A stretch of 64,000 nucleotides of DNA from Dactylosporangium aurantiacum (GTDB lineage Bacteria > Actinomycetota > Actinomycetes > Mycobacteriales > Micromonosporaceae), in assembly GCF_000716715.1 (NCBI RefSeq), contig NZ_JNYJ01000019.1, forward strand, positions 1 through 64,000, read 5' to 3'. Of this stretch, positions 20,322-28,405 are shown in pieces. The stretch's first letter is position 1; every line of letters starts with the position of its first letter. The notes below the pieces were generated by a model that ran no database searches, was not told the origin of the DNA, and was given only the letters and a program-made list of their open reading frames with translations. Position numbers and translations under genes: made by a program.

Positions 20322-21131
20322 TCAGAAGATGAGGAAGCTGTACCCGTAGGGCCGGCCGCGTTCGTGGATGGCGCGCACTCGCGGCTGCGTGACCTCGGGC
20401 AGCCCGGCCAGGACCTTGAGGAAGATCCGGGCGTCCGGCTCGAACCGGTAACCCGGCAGCAGTGCCGGCAGGGCCTCCGGCGGGATCGGGACCGACCGCC
20501 CGACCGGCTTCGGGGCCCGGTGGAACGCGAGGTACCGCCAAGCGTCCCAGGCCAGCGGGACCGGCCGCACCGGCGCGGGCACCGGCCAGCGTTCGCCGGT
20601 CTGCGGGTGCTCCGGGACCAGCGCGAAGTCGCCGGCGGCCGCCGGGAGGCCGGGTCCGGCCAGGACCAGGGTGCGGGCCGGCTCCGGGCCGGCCGGGCCG
20701 ACGAGACGGTCGAGCGTGGGCCGGAAGATCTCAGCGACCCGGTGATCCGGGATCAGGACCGGGTCGCCGCCGGCGGCGGCCAGCAGGTGTGCCAGCGCCG
20801 AGGCCGCGGCGGCCGCCCACATCGGGTGCCAGTCGCCGTCCGGTTCGGACGGCGGGATGCCGGGCCGCTGGTCGATCAGGTCCATCCAGTCGAGCGTCGG
20901 GTGCGGGCCGGGGCCGTCCTCGGTCACGCCGGTGGTCCGCGGGTCCAGCCAGATCGCCTGCCGCAGGCCACAGTCGTCGATCCGGACGGCCACCGGCGCG
21001 CCGCAGGTGACGCAGACCATGTTGGGCTCGGCGCCGACGAGGCCGCAGCACGCCGAGTCGCCGGCCAGCGCCGGGTCGATGACGGCGCCGCGGGCGTCCC
21101 CCGGGGCGATCAACACCCAGCCGGCCGTCAT
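20322..21131 (-). CDS. Hypothetical protein with a Cys-rich cluster
   Basis: A 269-residue protein of unknown function. The N-terminal third has five cysteines (SACCGL, MVCVTCGAPV, DDCGLRQAIW) arranged like a small zinc-binding knuckle. The remainder is rich in Pro and Ala with no recognised motif. The start is uncertain: ATG at 21131 gives MTAGWVLIAPGD, while a GTG at 21251 would add 40 unlikely residues and overlap the promoter of the divergent VWA gene. Coding is supported by codon bias and a coherent protein composition. Confidence 0.55.
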   Translation of the reverse strand: MTAGWVLIAPGDARGAVIDPALAGDSACCGLVGAEPNMVCVTCGAPVAVRIDDCGLRQAIWLDPRTTGVTEDGPGPHPTLDWMDLIDQRPGIPPSEPDGDWHPMWAAAAASALAHLLAAAGGDPVLIPDHRVAEIFRPTLDRLVGPAGPEPARTLVLAGPGLPAAAGDFALVPEHPQTGERWPVPAPVRPVPLAWDAWRYLAFHRAPKPVGRSVPIPPEALPALLPGYRFEPDARIFLKVLAGLPEVTQPRVRAIHERGRPYGYSFLIF

Positions 21132-21266
21132 CGCCAGCGCGATGGCGGTTGTCGAGTTTGCGACCGTACCGCGTTCACGAACTCTCCGTAGCTGTATGTG
21201 CGCGCAGCGTAGTGTCCCCGTCAGTCGCCGCGCCCAGTGCGGCCTGGTCACCGAAGGAGTACTGCC

Positions 21267-22850
21267 ATGGTTGTCCGCAATCGTGCGGCTCGGCGCCGCT
21301 TACCCGATCGATGCGCCGCGTTCGCGACGGCCGTGGTCGTGGTCCTGGCGGCGGGGGTGCCCGCGGGCGCCGAGCCGAAGCCGGGGGTCGAGCCCAAGGC
21401 CGTCGAGCGCACGGTCGCGCCGGGCGAGTCGTTCGACGTCGACAAGGTGGTACAGACGCCGACGATCCTGCCGAAGCCCGACGTGGTGCTGCTGGTCGAC
21501 ACCACCGACAGCATGATCGACGCGATCGACAACGTGAAGAGCAAGATCGTCGACATCGTCGGGGCGGTCCACGACGCGCAGACGGAGGCGCACTTCGCGG
21601 TGGCCTCCTACCGCGACGAGACCGACGGGCCCGAGCTGTTCAAGGTGCACCAGACCCTGACCGGCGACACCGGCAAGGTCACCGCCGCCGTCGAAGGGCT
21701 GAGCACCGGCGGGGGTGACGACGAGGACGAGGGCTGGATCAACGCGCTGGTCGAGGTGGCCGGCTTCGACTACCGCGACGACGGCAGCCCCGTCGTGGTA
21801 CTGATCGGCGACGCGCCGAGCCACGACCCGAGCAACGGGCACAGCTACGACGAGGCCGAGAACGCGCTGCAGGACATCGGCGCCCGCGTCGTCGGGGTCG
21901 ACGTGCAGACCGAGCTCGCCTCCGGTCTCGACGCGCTGGACCAGGCCACGCACCTGGTGACCGCGACCAGCGGGCAGCTGCTCAACCCGTCGCCGGAGCA
22001 GGTGTCGGCGGCGATCCTGTCCGGGCTGCAGCAGCTCGACGTGACGGTCACGCCCGACGTGCTGGCGTGCGACCCGGCGCTGAGCGTCTCCTTCGACGCG
22101 CAGGAGGTCACGGTGCCCAGCGGCGACACCGCCGAGTTCGTCGAGACCGTCGAGGTCGCCGGCGACGCCGCCGACGGTGCCACGCTGGAGTGCGAGGTGC
22201 GGTTCATGCTCGGCGGCGCGCCGGGCGGCCCGGACTTCGTGCAGCACATCACGGTGCACGTGCTCGAGGACGAGCCGCCGGTGGTGACCGTCGAGGACAA
22301 GACCGTGGAGGCGACCGGCCCGGACGGCGCGGTCATCGACTACCCGGCCGAGGCCACCGACGACCTCGACGGCGAGCTGGTGCCGGTCTGCGCGCCGCCG
22401 CCGGGCAGCGTCTTCCCGATCGGCGACACGAAGGTCACCTGCACCGCCGAGGACAGCGGCGGCAACGTCGGGCAGGACACCGCGACGATGCGGGTCGTGG
22501 ACACGACCGCCCCGACGGCGACCTGCGAGCCGGCCGGCAACCCCGCCGGCAACCCGCCGAAGTCGAACAACCCCGACGGCTTCTACGTGCTCGGCGGGAA
22601 GGATCTCGTCGACCCGGACGTGCAGCTGTACATCCGCGACACCGGCGACCCGGCGGTGAACTTCGGCCCGTACCCGAGCGGCACGACGATCAAGCTCACC
22701 CAGGCGCCGGGCGCCGAGCCGGAGGTCAAGCCCGGCACCGGCGACGTGAACTACAAGGTCCGGCTCCGCGGTGACGCACGGATCATCGCGGTCGACGCGG
22801 CCGACAACGTGTCCACGGCGGCCGTCTGCCACGTACCGCCGAAGCCGTGA
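21267..22850 (+). CDS. Secreted VWA-HYR domain protein
   Basis: A 527-residue exported protein. A signal peptide (core FATAVVVVLAAGVPAGA) is followed by a von Willebrand A domain (about residues 70-260) with an intact MIDAS metal site, Asp78-x-Thr80-x-Ser82 in LLVDTTDSM. Then come a beta-rich segment, a HYR domain (about 335-420, VVTVEDKTVEATGPDG to AEDSGGNVGQDTATM) and a C-terminal beta domain. Such proteins bind other proteins or matrix on the cell surface in a Ca/Mg-dependent way. GAAGGAG lies 7 nt before the ATG. It is followed by a long palindrome. Confidence 0.85.
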   Translation: MVVRNRAARRRLPDRCAAFATAVVVVLAAGVPAGAEPKPGVEPKAVERTVAPGESFDVDKVVQTPTILPKPDVVLLVDTTDSMIDAIDNVKSKIVDIVGAVHDAQTEAHFAVASYRDETDGPELFKVHQTLTGDTGKVTAAVEGLSTGGGDDEDEGWINALVEVAGFDYRDDGSPVVVLIGDAPSHDPSNGHSYDEAENALQDIGARVVGVDVQTELASGLDALDQATHLVTATSGQLLNPSPEQVSAAILSGLQQLDVTVTPDVLACDPALSVSFDAQEVTVPSGDTAEFVETVEVAGDAADGATLECEVRFMLGGAPGGPDFVQHITVHVLEDEPPVVTVEDKTVEATGPDGAVIDYPAEATDDLDGELVPVCAPPPGSVFPIGDTKVTCTAEDSGGNVGQDTATMRVVDTTAPTATCEPAGNPAGNPPKSNNPDGFYVLGGKDLVDPDVQLYIRDTGDPAVNFGPYPSGTTIKLTQAPGAEPEVKPGTGDVNYKVRLRGDARIIAVDAADNVSTAAVCHVPPKP

Positions 22851-22855
22851 CCGGC

Positions 22856-22889
22856 GCGCCGGCACCACGGGGCCCCGTGGTGCCGGCGC
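22856..22889 (+). terminator. 34-bp perfect palindrome, probable bidirectional terminator
   Basis: Bases 22856-22872 (GCGCCGGCACCACGGGG) are the exact reverse complement of 22873-22889, with no unpaired loop. It begins 6 nt after the VWA stop codon and lies between convergent genes. The usual loop would form by opening the central GC pairs. Confidence 0.65.
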
Positions 22890-22899
22890 CACGACGTCC

Positions 22900-23160
22900 G
22901 GCCTGGCCGCAGCCGAGGTCCTGCCGGTCGGGCAGGAAGACCATCTCGAGCTGGTACTGCGCCGACCCGGTCGATTCGTGCAGGGCGAACAGGACCTGCT
23001 GGCCGCCGAACCGGCGGTCGGCGCGGAGCAGCGGGGACCGGCGGTCGGCCGCGACGTGCCATCCGCCGTCTTCGAGCAGGCCACGGTGGTGCGTGACCAC
23101 CGCGTCCTGGGGGACGGACGGGTCGGCGTCGACGGTGACCGTCGCGACATACGCCGCATC
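22900..23160 (-). pseudogene. Start-less remnant of a secreted hypothetical protein
   Basis: On the minus strand, directly after the lipoprotein stop at 23164 and in the same frame, lies a protein-like sequence. It contains AAYVATVTVDADPSVPQDA, HHRGLLEDGGWHVAADRRS, LLRADRRFGGQQVLFALHES and AQYQLEMVFLP. The only start codon in frame is a GTG at 23100, in the middle of the conserved-looking part, and the frame runs without a stop into the palindrome and the VWA gene. It looks like the 3' part of a gene that lost its beginning. Readthrough of the upstream TGA is a less likely alternative. Confidence 0.4.
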
Positions 23161-23163
23161 CCT

Positions 23164-23628
23164 TCAGGGCAGCCGCTGGAACCAGTCGTGCGTGGTCGTC
23201 AGGATCAGCACGTGATCGGGTGACTCGGTCGGTGTGGCGGCGTTGAGGTGGACGACGCCGAGCCGCTCGACCCGCGAGTCGTCGGCGTCGAGCAGCTCGT
23301 CGAAGTCGAGCACGGCCTCGCGGGCGGTCGCCGGCGGGGACTGCGGCGTGGTGCCGAGCCGCCACCGGCCGTGGCCGTGGAACGGCCCGACCCGGCCGGT
23401 GCGCTCGTCGAGGGGGCCCAGCTGGACGACCGGCACGCCGGTCGCCGTGAAGGTGCCGTCGGCGCGCAGGTCGTAGCGGGCCGAGCTCTCGTGGCCGGCC
23501 CACACCCCGACCAGGTCAGCGGCGCTGACCTCGACCGGCACGGTCGGATAGTCGGCCAGGGCCTCGCCGAGCCCGCAGCCCGCGGCCAGCAGCAGTGCCG
23601 GCACGGCCAGCACGGTGCGCCGCCTCAC
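23164..23628 (-). CDS. Paralogous lipoprotein B
   Basis: A 154-residue putative lipoprotein (LLLAAGCGLG lipobox, Cys near residue 18). It shares a domain with the adjacent upstream gene: LVGVWAGHESS, ADGTFTATGVP and VGPFHGHGRWRL match VVGVWVGHVSG, ADGTFEAAGVP and VGPYRCRGSWRI. Both end at an equivalent DW(F/M) position. The GTG at 23628 overlaps the TGA of the upstream gene by 4 nt, so translation is coupled. This is a tandem duplication of a small secreted beta-sheet domain of unknown function. Confidence 0.75.
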   Translation of the reverse strand: MRRRTVLAVPALLLAAGCGLGEALADYPTVPVEVSAADLVGVWAGHESSARYDLRADGTFTATGVPVVQLGPLDERTGRVGPFHGHGRWRLGTTPQSPPATAREAVLDFDELLDADDSRVERLGVVHLNAATPTESPDHVLILTTTHDWFQRLP

Positions 23629-24095
23629 CGCTCGGTCATCCAGTCCGCGCCGAGCCCCAGCGTGAGCGGCTGGGGCGGGACGTCCGGAGGGTCGCTGACC
23701 CACCGCGTCGCGTTGAACGTGACGGCGCGCGGCGGCGCGAACGGCTGCCTGTCACGCTCGTCGCGGATCGAGGTCACGTCGAGCACCAGCAGATGGCGGT
23801 CCTCCGCGATGCGCCAGGAGCCCCGGCAGCGGTACGGCCCGACCGGCCCTCCGATGCGGAACGGCGTGTCGTCGAAGGTCGCCGTCGGTACGCCGGCCGC
23901 CTCGAACGTGCCGTCGGCGGCGAACGTGTAGGTGGCGCCGCTGACGTGGCCGACCCAGACCCCGACGACGGTGTCGGCGGTGAGGTCGACGTAGCGCTGC
24001 TCCGAGAAGCGCGAGCCCGGCGAGGGATCGCCGAAGCACGCGGCACCGAGCAGGACCGTCATGGCCCACGCCGCCGCCCGCGCTCCCCGCCGCAC
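23625..24095 (-). CDS. Paralogous lipoprotein A
   Basis: A 156-residue putative lipoprotein. The N-terminus has a basic start, a hydrophobic core and the lipobox LGAACFGD. The mature part carries the VGVWVGH and FAADGTFEAAGVP signature shared with the downstream paralog. Function unknown. A GTG start at 24095 gives the best signal peptide; an ATG eleven codons later would shorten it. It forms a two-gene unit with its paralog and lies 53 nt downstream of the rhomboid-like gene. Confidence 0.75.
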   Translation of the reverse strand: MRRGARAAAWAMTVLLGAACFGDPSPGSRFSEQRYVDLTADTVVGVWVGHVSGATYTFAADGTFEAAGVPTATFDDTPFRIGGPVGPYRCRGSWRIAEDRHLLVLDVTSIRDERDRQPFAPPRAVTFNATRWVSDPPDVPPQPLTLGLGADWMTER

Positions 24096-24148
24096 ACCGT
24101 CAACCTAGGGGTCCGTCGTCGTGCCGCGCCACGCCCTCCGCGAAATCT

Positions 24149-24778
24149 TCACACCCCGCCGCGGCGGGCCGCCCGGCGCAGCAGGACGGCGGCGGTGAGC
24201 GCGCCGGTCAGGGCCGCCCCGCCGTGGATGTCGGTCAGGGCCAGCAGCACGAGCGCCACCGCCAGGCTCACGGCGCCCGGCAGGCGGGTGCGGCGGCCGG
24301 CCCCGGACAGCACGGCGGCGGCGGCGAGGGAGCCGGCGAGCCCGAAGTTCACCAGTGACGTGCCCGCGCCGACCGGCTGCACGAGCAGCCCCCACAGCGA
24401 CCCGGCCGCCTGCGCGGCGAGCGCCACGAGCACCCAGCGGGACTGGCCCCAGAGGCGTTCGGCGACGGTGCCGAGGAACGCCAGCGCGACCAGGTTGAAC
24501 ACCAGACCGGCCCACCCGCTGTCCTGCACCCCGAACGACGTCGCGAGCCGCCAGACCTGCCCGTCCAGGATCGCCGCCCGGTCCCGGCGCAGCGCCTGCA
24601 GCAGCCCCGGTGCCACGGTGAGCTGCAGCAGCGACGGCACCGCGGTCAGCACGAACGCGACCGCGGTCACGACCGGCGGCCGCCGCGAGCCGGGCGCCCG
24701 TGACGCGCCGGCCATCCCGGCGGTCACCAGCAGCACCACGTACAGGACCGACAGCAGCGCCTCCATCGTGGGCCTCAC
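24149..24778 (-). CDS. Rhomboid-family membrane protein lacking the catalytic serine
   Basis: A 209-residue polytopic membrane protein with rhomboid features. These are the WRLATSF...L-FN loop-1 region, the GTVAERLWG segment, six hydrophobic helices, and the TM6 motif DIHGGAALTG with the histidine of the dyad (His185). The nucleophile motif GxSG (GLSG in GlpG) reads GLAG at 146-149, so Ala148 replaces serine. It is probably a proteolytically dead, binding-type rhomboid. The GTG at 24778 overlaps the kinase TGA by 4 nt, so the two are translationally coupled; an ATG at 24766 is the alternative start. A second protein with the same substitution lies at 58826. Confidence 0.82.
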   Translation of the reverse strand: MRPTMEALLSVLYVVLLVTAGMAGASRAPGSRRPPVVTAVAFVLTAVPSLLQLTVAPGLLQALRRDRAAILDGQVWRLATSFGVQDSGWAGLVFNLVALAFLGTVAERLWGQSRWVLVALAAQAAGSLWGLLVQPVGAGTSLVNFGLAGSLAAAAVLSGAGRRTRLPGAVSLAVALVLLALTDIHGGAALTGALTAAVLLRRAARRGGV

Positions 24779-26454
24779 GACGCCGGGGTCGTGGTGCAGG
24801 CCCAGTCCTGCTGCCCGGGCGGGCTGTAGGCCGACACGCCGGAGGCCTTGAAGGCGCGGACCTTGAAGCACATGTACGTGCCGGGGGGCAGGCCGTCCCA
24901 CGTGTACGACGTCGCGTTGGCGCCCGTGTTCCTGGACGTCTCGCCGTTGATGACGGTGAAGCCGCTCTCGTCGGTGGAGCCGTCCGTCCACTGCAGGCGG
25001 ATCGCGGTCGGGCCCGACGGCGTCGCGGTGAGGCCGGTCGGCGCGGCCGGGCCGGTGCCGCCGAGCGTGACGGCGCAGACCCAGTCCTGCTGGGCGGTCG
25101 GGAAGTACGCCGACACGCCGGCGGCGTTGAACGCGCGCACCTTGAAGCACATGCGGGTGTCCGGCGCCAGGCCGTCCCAGTCCAGCGACGTCGCGTTGGC
25201 GGCGGTGTCGCGGGAGGTGGCGCCGTTGAGGACGCTGAAGCCGGTCTCGCCGGTGGAGGTGTCCGCCCACCGCAGGCGGATCGTCGTGGCGCTGACCGGG
25301 GTCGCGGTCAGGTTCGCCGGTACCGCGAGGGCCCCGGCCCGCGCCGGGCTGGCGCTGCCGGTGCCCGCCGCCGCCGGGCCGGACGTGCCGGGCACCGCCG
25401 GGGCGCTCGTGGCGGCGGGCCCCGAGACGGGCCCGGCGGCGAGGCCCGCGGCGCCGGCGGAGGCGGTGGCCGCCGCGGTCGCGGCCGTGTCGCGGGTGTC
25501 CGGGTCCCTGCCGTCGCCGGGGACGAGCAGCGCCACGGCGGCGACCGCGACCGCCACCACCGCGGCGGCGGCGGCGATCGCGACGCGCCGGCGGCCGCGC
25601 GGGGCGGCCGGGACCGGCGGTGCGCTGTCGCGGCGGGTCGGCTCCTGCGCCGCCTGCCGCGCCGCGGCGGCGAACTCGGCGGCCGACGGCCAGCGCTGCG
25701 CCGGGTCCTTCGCCAGAGCCCGCTCGACCACCGCCCGGACGGCGGGCGGCACGTCCTGCGGCAGCGGCGGCAGCTCGTCGTGGGCGTGCCGCAGCGCGAT
25801 CTGCAGCATGCTCTCCCCCACGAACGGCAGCCGCCCGGCCAGGCAACGGTACGCGACGACGCCCAGGGAGTAGATGTCGGACCGGGCGGTCGCCGGCTCG
25901 CCGCCGGCCCGCTCCGGCGCGAGGTACGAGGCGGTGCCCAGCAGCAGCCCGGCGGTGGTCTGGTGGGTCGTCGCGGCCGACCGGGCGATGCCGAAGTCGG
26001 TGAGCACCGTGCTGCCGTCGGGGCGTCGCAGCAGGTTCGCCGGCTTGATGTCGCGGTGCGTCACGCCCTTCTCGTGCGCCGCGTGCAGCGCCTCGGCCGC
26101 CTCGGCGACCAGTCGCATCGTCGCCGGCGCGGTCAGCCGCTCCTCGCGGTCCAGGGTCCGGGCGAGGGACTCGCCGTCGATGTACTTCATCACCAGGTAC
26201 ATGCCGGCCGTGGGGTCGTCGCCGAAGTCGTACACGTCGACGACACCGGGATGGCTGATCGTGGCCATGGTGCGCGCCTCGGCCCGGAACCGGTCCGCGA
26301 ACGTGGGCTCGTCGGTGGGTGCCCGCAGCAGCTTCACCGCCACCGTGCGGCCGAGCACCGTGTCGACGCCCTGCCACACGTCGCCCATGCCGCCGCTGGC
26401 GATGTGCCGCCCGATCTCGTACCGCCCGGCCAGCACCGTTCCCGCGCCGATCAC
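24775..26454 (-). CDS. Transmembrane Ser/Thr protein kinase with two extracellular FN3 domains
   Basis: A 559-residue Hanks-type kinase. The kinase domain is at about 11-270, with glycine loop ASGGMGDVW, Lys41 (TVAVKLL), catalytic HRDIKPAN (Asp135), DFG at 153-155 and APE at 180-181. A single transmembrane helix lies at about 291-311, followed by an Ala/Pro/Gly-rich linker. Two fibronectin type III domains then follow (about 365-460 and 465-555), each ending QQDWVC or QQDWAC. PASTA domains, usual in PknB, are absent. The GTG at 26454 has GGGAAGGGG 6 nt upstream. The FN3 pair probably senses a glycan or wall component; this is inference. It is coupled to a rhomboid-like gene. Confidence 0.93.
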   Translation of the reverse strand: MIGAGTVLAGRYEIGRHIASGGMGDVWQGVDTVLGRTVAVKLLRAPTDEPTFADRFRAEARTMATISHPGVVDVYDFGDDPTAGMYLVMKYIDGESLARTLDREERLTAPATMRLVAEAAEALHAAHEKGVTHRDIKPANLLRRPDGSTVLTDFGIARSAATTHQTTAGLLLGTASYLAPERAGGEPATARSDIYSLGVVAYRCLAGRLPFVGESMLQIALRHAHDELPPLPQDVPPAVRAVVERALAKDPAQRWPSAAEFAAAARQAAQEPTRRDSAPPVPAAPRGRRRVAIAAAAAVVAVAVAAVALLVPGDGRDPDTRDTAATAAATASAGAAGLAAGPVSGPAATSAPAVPGTSGPAAAGTGSASPARAGALAVPANLTATPVSATTIRLRWADTSTGETGFSVLNGATSRDTAANATSLDWDGLAPDTRMCFKVRAFNAAGVSAYFPTAQQDWVCAVTLGGTGPAAPTGLTATPSGPTAIRLQWTDGSTDESGFTVINGETSRNTGANATSYTWDGLPPGTYMCFKVRAFKASGVSAYSPPGQQDWACTTTPAS

Positions 26455-26560
26455 CGCGTCCCCTTCCCGCAGGTCAGACCTCACCGAACGACGCTCAACC
26501 CGGTGTACGCCGAGGGGATTCATACCGCACGCCGGCCGACCACGGCAATCACGGCTGACG

Positions 26561-26590
26561 CATACCGATATGGGTATACGATGGCGGTCA
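26561..26590 (+). promoter_or_regulatory. Operator-promoter of the ArsR-type gene
   Basis: ATACC and GGTAT form an inverted repeat spaced by 6 nt (about 26562-26577), overlapping TATACG (26575-26580) just before the ATG at 26581. ArsR-family repressors bind such dyads at their own promoters, so autoregulation is likely. Confidence 0.45.
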
Positions 26591-26931
26591 TGGCACGAGC
26601 AGCGACGACGTCGGACGTCTTCAACGCGATCGCCGAGCCGCAGCGCCGGGAGATCCTGGTGCTGCTGCGGTCCGGTGAGCGGCCGGTGACCGAGTTGGCC
26701 GCGGCACTCGGGATGACCCAGCCCGGGGCGTCCAAGCACCTGCGGGTGCTGCGGGAGGTCGGGCTGGTGCGCGACCGCAAGGCCGGCAAGCAGCGCCTCT
26801 ACGGGCTCGACGCCCGCGGGCTGCGACCGGTGCACGAGTGGACCGGCGGGTTCGAGCGGTTCTGGAGCGAGAGCTTCGAGCGGCTGGACGCGTTCGTACA
26901 GGAGCTGCAGCAGCAACGGCAGGAGGAGTAG
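26581..26931 (+). CDS. ArsR-family (metalloregulator-like) winged-helix repressor
   Basis: A 116-residue regulator with the compact ArsR fold. The segments VFNAIAEPQRREILVLL, TELAAALGMTQPGASKHLRV and GLVRDRKAGKQRLYGLD are typical of the subgroup that pairs with AHSA1/SRPBCC proteins. Metal-binding cysteines are absent. ATG at 26581 or 26590 may be used; the second would suit a leaderless message from TATACG. The expected AHSA1 partner follows after 3 nt but is frameshifted. Confidence 0.88.
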   Translation: MAVMARAATTSDVFNAIAEPQRREILVLLRSGERPVTELAAALGMTQPGASKHLRVLREVGLVRDRKAGKQRLYGLDARGLRPVHEWTGGFERFWSESFERLDAFVQELQQQRQEE

Positions 26932-26934
26932 CTG

Positions 26935-27198
26935 ATGAGCGCGACAGCCGACCGGGAGATCGTGGTCTCCCGGATCATCGACGCCCCGCGGAGCTGGTGT
27001 TCGAGGCGTTCACCGAGGTGCGGCACCTGTCACGCTGGTGGGGGCCGGCGGGGTTCACCACCACGACGCGGTCGTTCGAGCTCCGCGTCGACGGGATCTG
27101 GGACTTCGTGATGCGCGGCCCGGGTGGCCCTGGAGCAGGTCCGGGCCGAGCCGACGGGGCGGGTGACCCACCTGACCTACGCGGTCCGGCGGCGCTGA
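26935..27198 (+). pseudogene. Frameshifted and truncated AHSA1/SRPBCC-domain gene
   Basis: The reading frame starts MSATADREIVVSRIIDAP, the usual start of ArsR-linked AHSA1 proteins. One base then seems to be missing near 26988. The following frame restores the family sequence ELVFEAFTEVRHLSRWWGP, then TTTRSFELRVDGIWDFVMR. After about 27120 the expected continuation is gone and a foreign tail (for example EPTGRVTHLTYAVRRR in another frame) leads to a TGA at 27196. So there is one frameshift and one deletion of roughly the C-terminal half. Family function (lipid-like ligand binding or stress response) is probably lost. Confidence 0.8.
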
Positions 27199-27202
27199 CC
27201 GT

Positions 27203-27943
27203 TCACAGGTCGGCGACGACGAGCCGGTACCCGGCGTCGAACTCCTCCCGGTCGAGCAGGTCCGGGTGCTCCTCCTGCCAGCGGCCGGCGCGCAGGTCCT
27301 CGGCGAGGCGGTGCAGGCCGGGCCGCAGCGCGTCCTCGCCGGTCTGGGCGAGCATCGAGATGCCGGCGCGCACGGCCGGGTCGAGGTAGGCCGCCGGGCG
27401 GCGCCAGTACGCGGCGGCGAAGCCGTCGACGCAGTCGTGGGGCACCGGCACCGGCTCGACCCGGGCACCCCCGAGCAGGGCGGCGAGCCGCTCGACCGGC
27501 ACGGCGCGGGTCTCGTCGAACGCGACCGCCTGCGGCAGGTACTCGCGCACCAGCCAGAACGACCGGAAGACCGGCGCGTCCCAGGTGAGCACGACGACCC
27601 GGCGGCGGGCGACCCGGCGCAGCTCGGCGACGCCGGCCGCCAGGTCGGCCCAGTGGTGCACGGTGAGCAGGGCCATGACGGCGTCGGCGGCGCCGGTGGC
27701 CAGGGGCAGCGCCTCGGCGCGGGCCTGCACGACCGGCGCGGCGCGGGCCGGGCGCTGGCGGATCATGACGGCGCTGGGCTCGACGGCCAGCACGGTCTGC
27801 GGCGGCTCGTACGAGCCGGCACCGGCACCCACGTTGACCACCGAACTGGCGTCGCCGAGCGCGGCGGCGACGCGGGCGCCGATGCGCGGGTCGGGCCGGC
27901 GGGTCGTGGCGTACGTGGCGCCGATCGTGTCGTAGACGTCCAC
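27203..27943 (-). CDS. Class I SAM-dependent methyltransferase
   Basis: A 246-residue methyltransferase with SAM-binding motif VVNVGAGAGSYEP, acidic-loop equivalent AVEPSAVM and post-motif TVHHWADL. It is clearly homologous along its whole length to the C-terminal half of the MerR fusion at 16992-18107, including TRRPDPRIGARV, FWLVREYLPQ and AAYWRRPAAYL. The substrate is unknown. The GTG at 27943 begins 3 nt after the stop of the upstream flavin-barrel gene, so they form an operon. It converges with the AHSA1 pseudogene. Confidence 0.85.
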   Translation of the reverse strand: MDVYDTIGATYATTRRPDPRIGARVAAALGDASSVVNVGAGAGSYEPPQTVLAVEPSAVMIRQRPARAAPVVQARAEALPLATGAADAVMALLTVHHWADLAAGVAELRRVARRRVVVLTWDAPVFRSFWLVREYLPQAVAFDETRAVPVERLAALLGGARVEPVPVPHDCVDGFAAAYWRRPAAYLDPAVRAGISMLAQTGEDALRPGLHRLAEDLRAGRWQEEHPDLLDREEFDAGYRLVVADL

Positions 27944-27946
27944 CGG

Positions 27947-28405
27947 TCACTCCCGCTCGACGCGGCGCAGCCCCTGCCCGGGCGTCCACCACTCGACGAC
28001 GAGCAGGGTCGCCTCGGCGTTGAGGTGGGTGTGCACGACCTCGGCGATGTCGGCCTGGAAGCGGTCGCTGCCCGAGGTGTCGTCGGGGCCGGGTGCGGCG
28101 AGCACCGCCCGGCCGGAGATCTTCGCCTCCCCCGGCCACTGCGCCTCGGCGCCGTCGACCGGGTCGACGGTGGCGCTGTGCAGCGCGAACCTCGGGTCCC
28201 GGCGCAGGTCGGCGCCCTTGCGGGCGTGCGCCATCGAGCCGAAGGTGAGCTCGCCGTCGGCGAAGACCACCTCGATGCCGCTGATGCGTGGTGCGCCGTC
28301 GGCCCGCAGGGTCGCGATGGTCTTGTGCCGGTGCGCGTCGAACAGCCGCCGCACGCGATCGGCGAACTCCGGCTCCGCCGCGCGCACGTCCCGCCATGCC
28401 GTCAT
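27947..28405 (-). CDS. Pyridoxamine 5'-phosphate oxidase-like (FMN/F420 split-barrel) protein
   Basis: A 152-residue split beta-barrel protein. Typical segments are HKTIATLRADGAPRISGIEV (strand pair that contacts the flavin), GSMAHARKGADLRRDPRFAL and VVEWWTPGQGLRRVE. Relatives bind FMN, F420 or haem and reduce small molecules. The ATG at 28405 gives the normal start MTAWRDVRAAEPEFADRV. It is the first gene of a two-gene operon with the methyltransferase downstream. The substrate is unknown. Confidence 0.82.
   Translation of the reverse strand: MTAWRDVRAAEPEFADRVRRLFDAHRHKTIATLRADGAPRISGIEVVFADGELTFGSMAHARKGADLRRDPRFALHSATVDPVDGAEAQWPGEAKISGRAVLAAPGPDDTSGSDRFQADIAEVVHTHLNAEATLLVVEWWTPGQGLRRVERE

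Larger units (their letters stand above)
22851..23163. other. Convergent intergenic region with terminator and gene remnant
   Basis: This 313-nt stretch lies between the rightward VWA gene and the leftward lipoprotein gene. It contains the 17-bp palindrome at 22856-22889 and the start-less remnant at about 22900-23160; both are listed separately. No intact gene is present. Confidence 0.5.
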
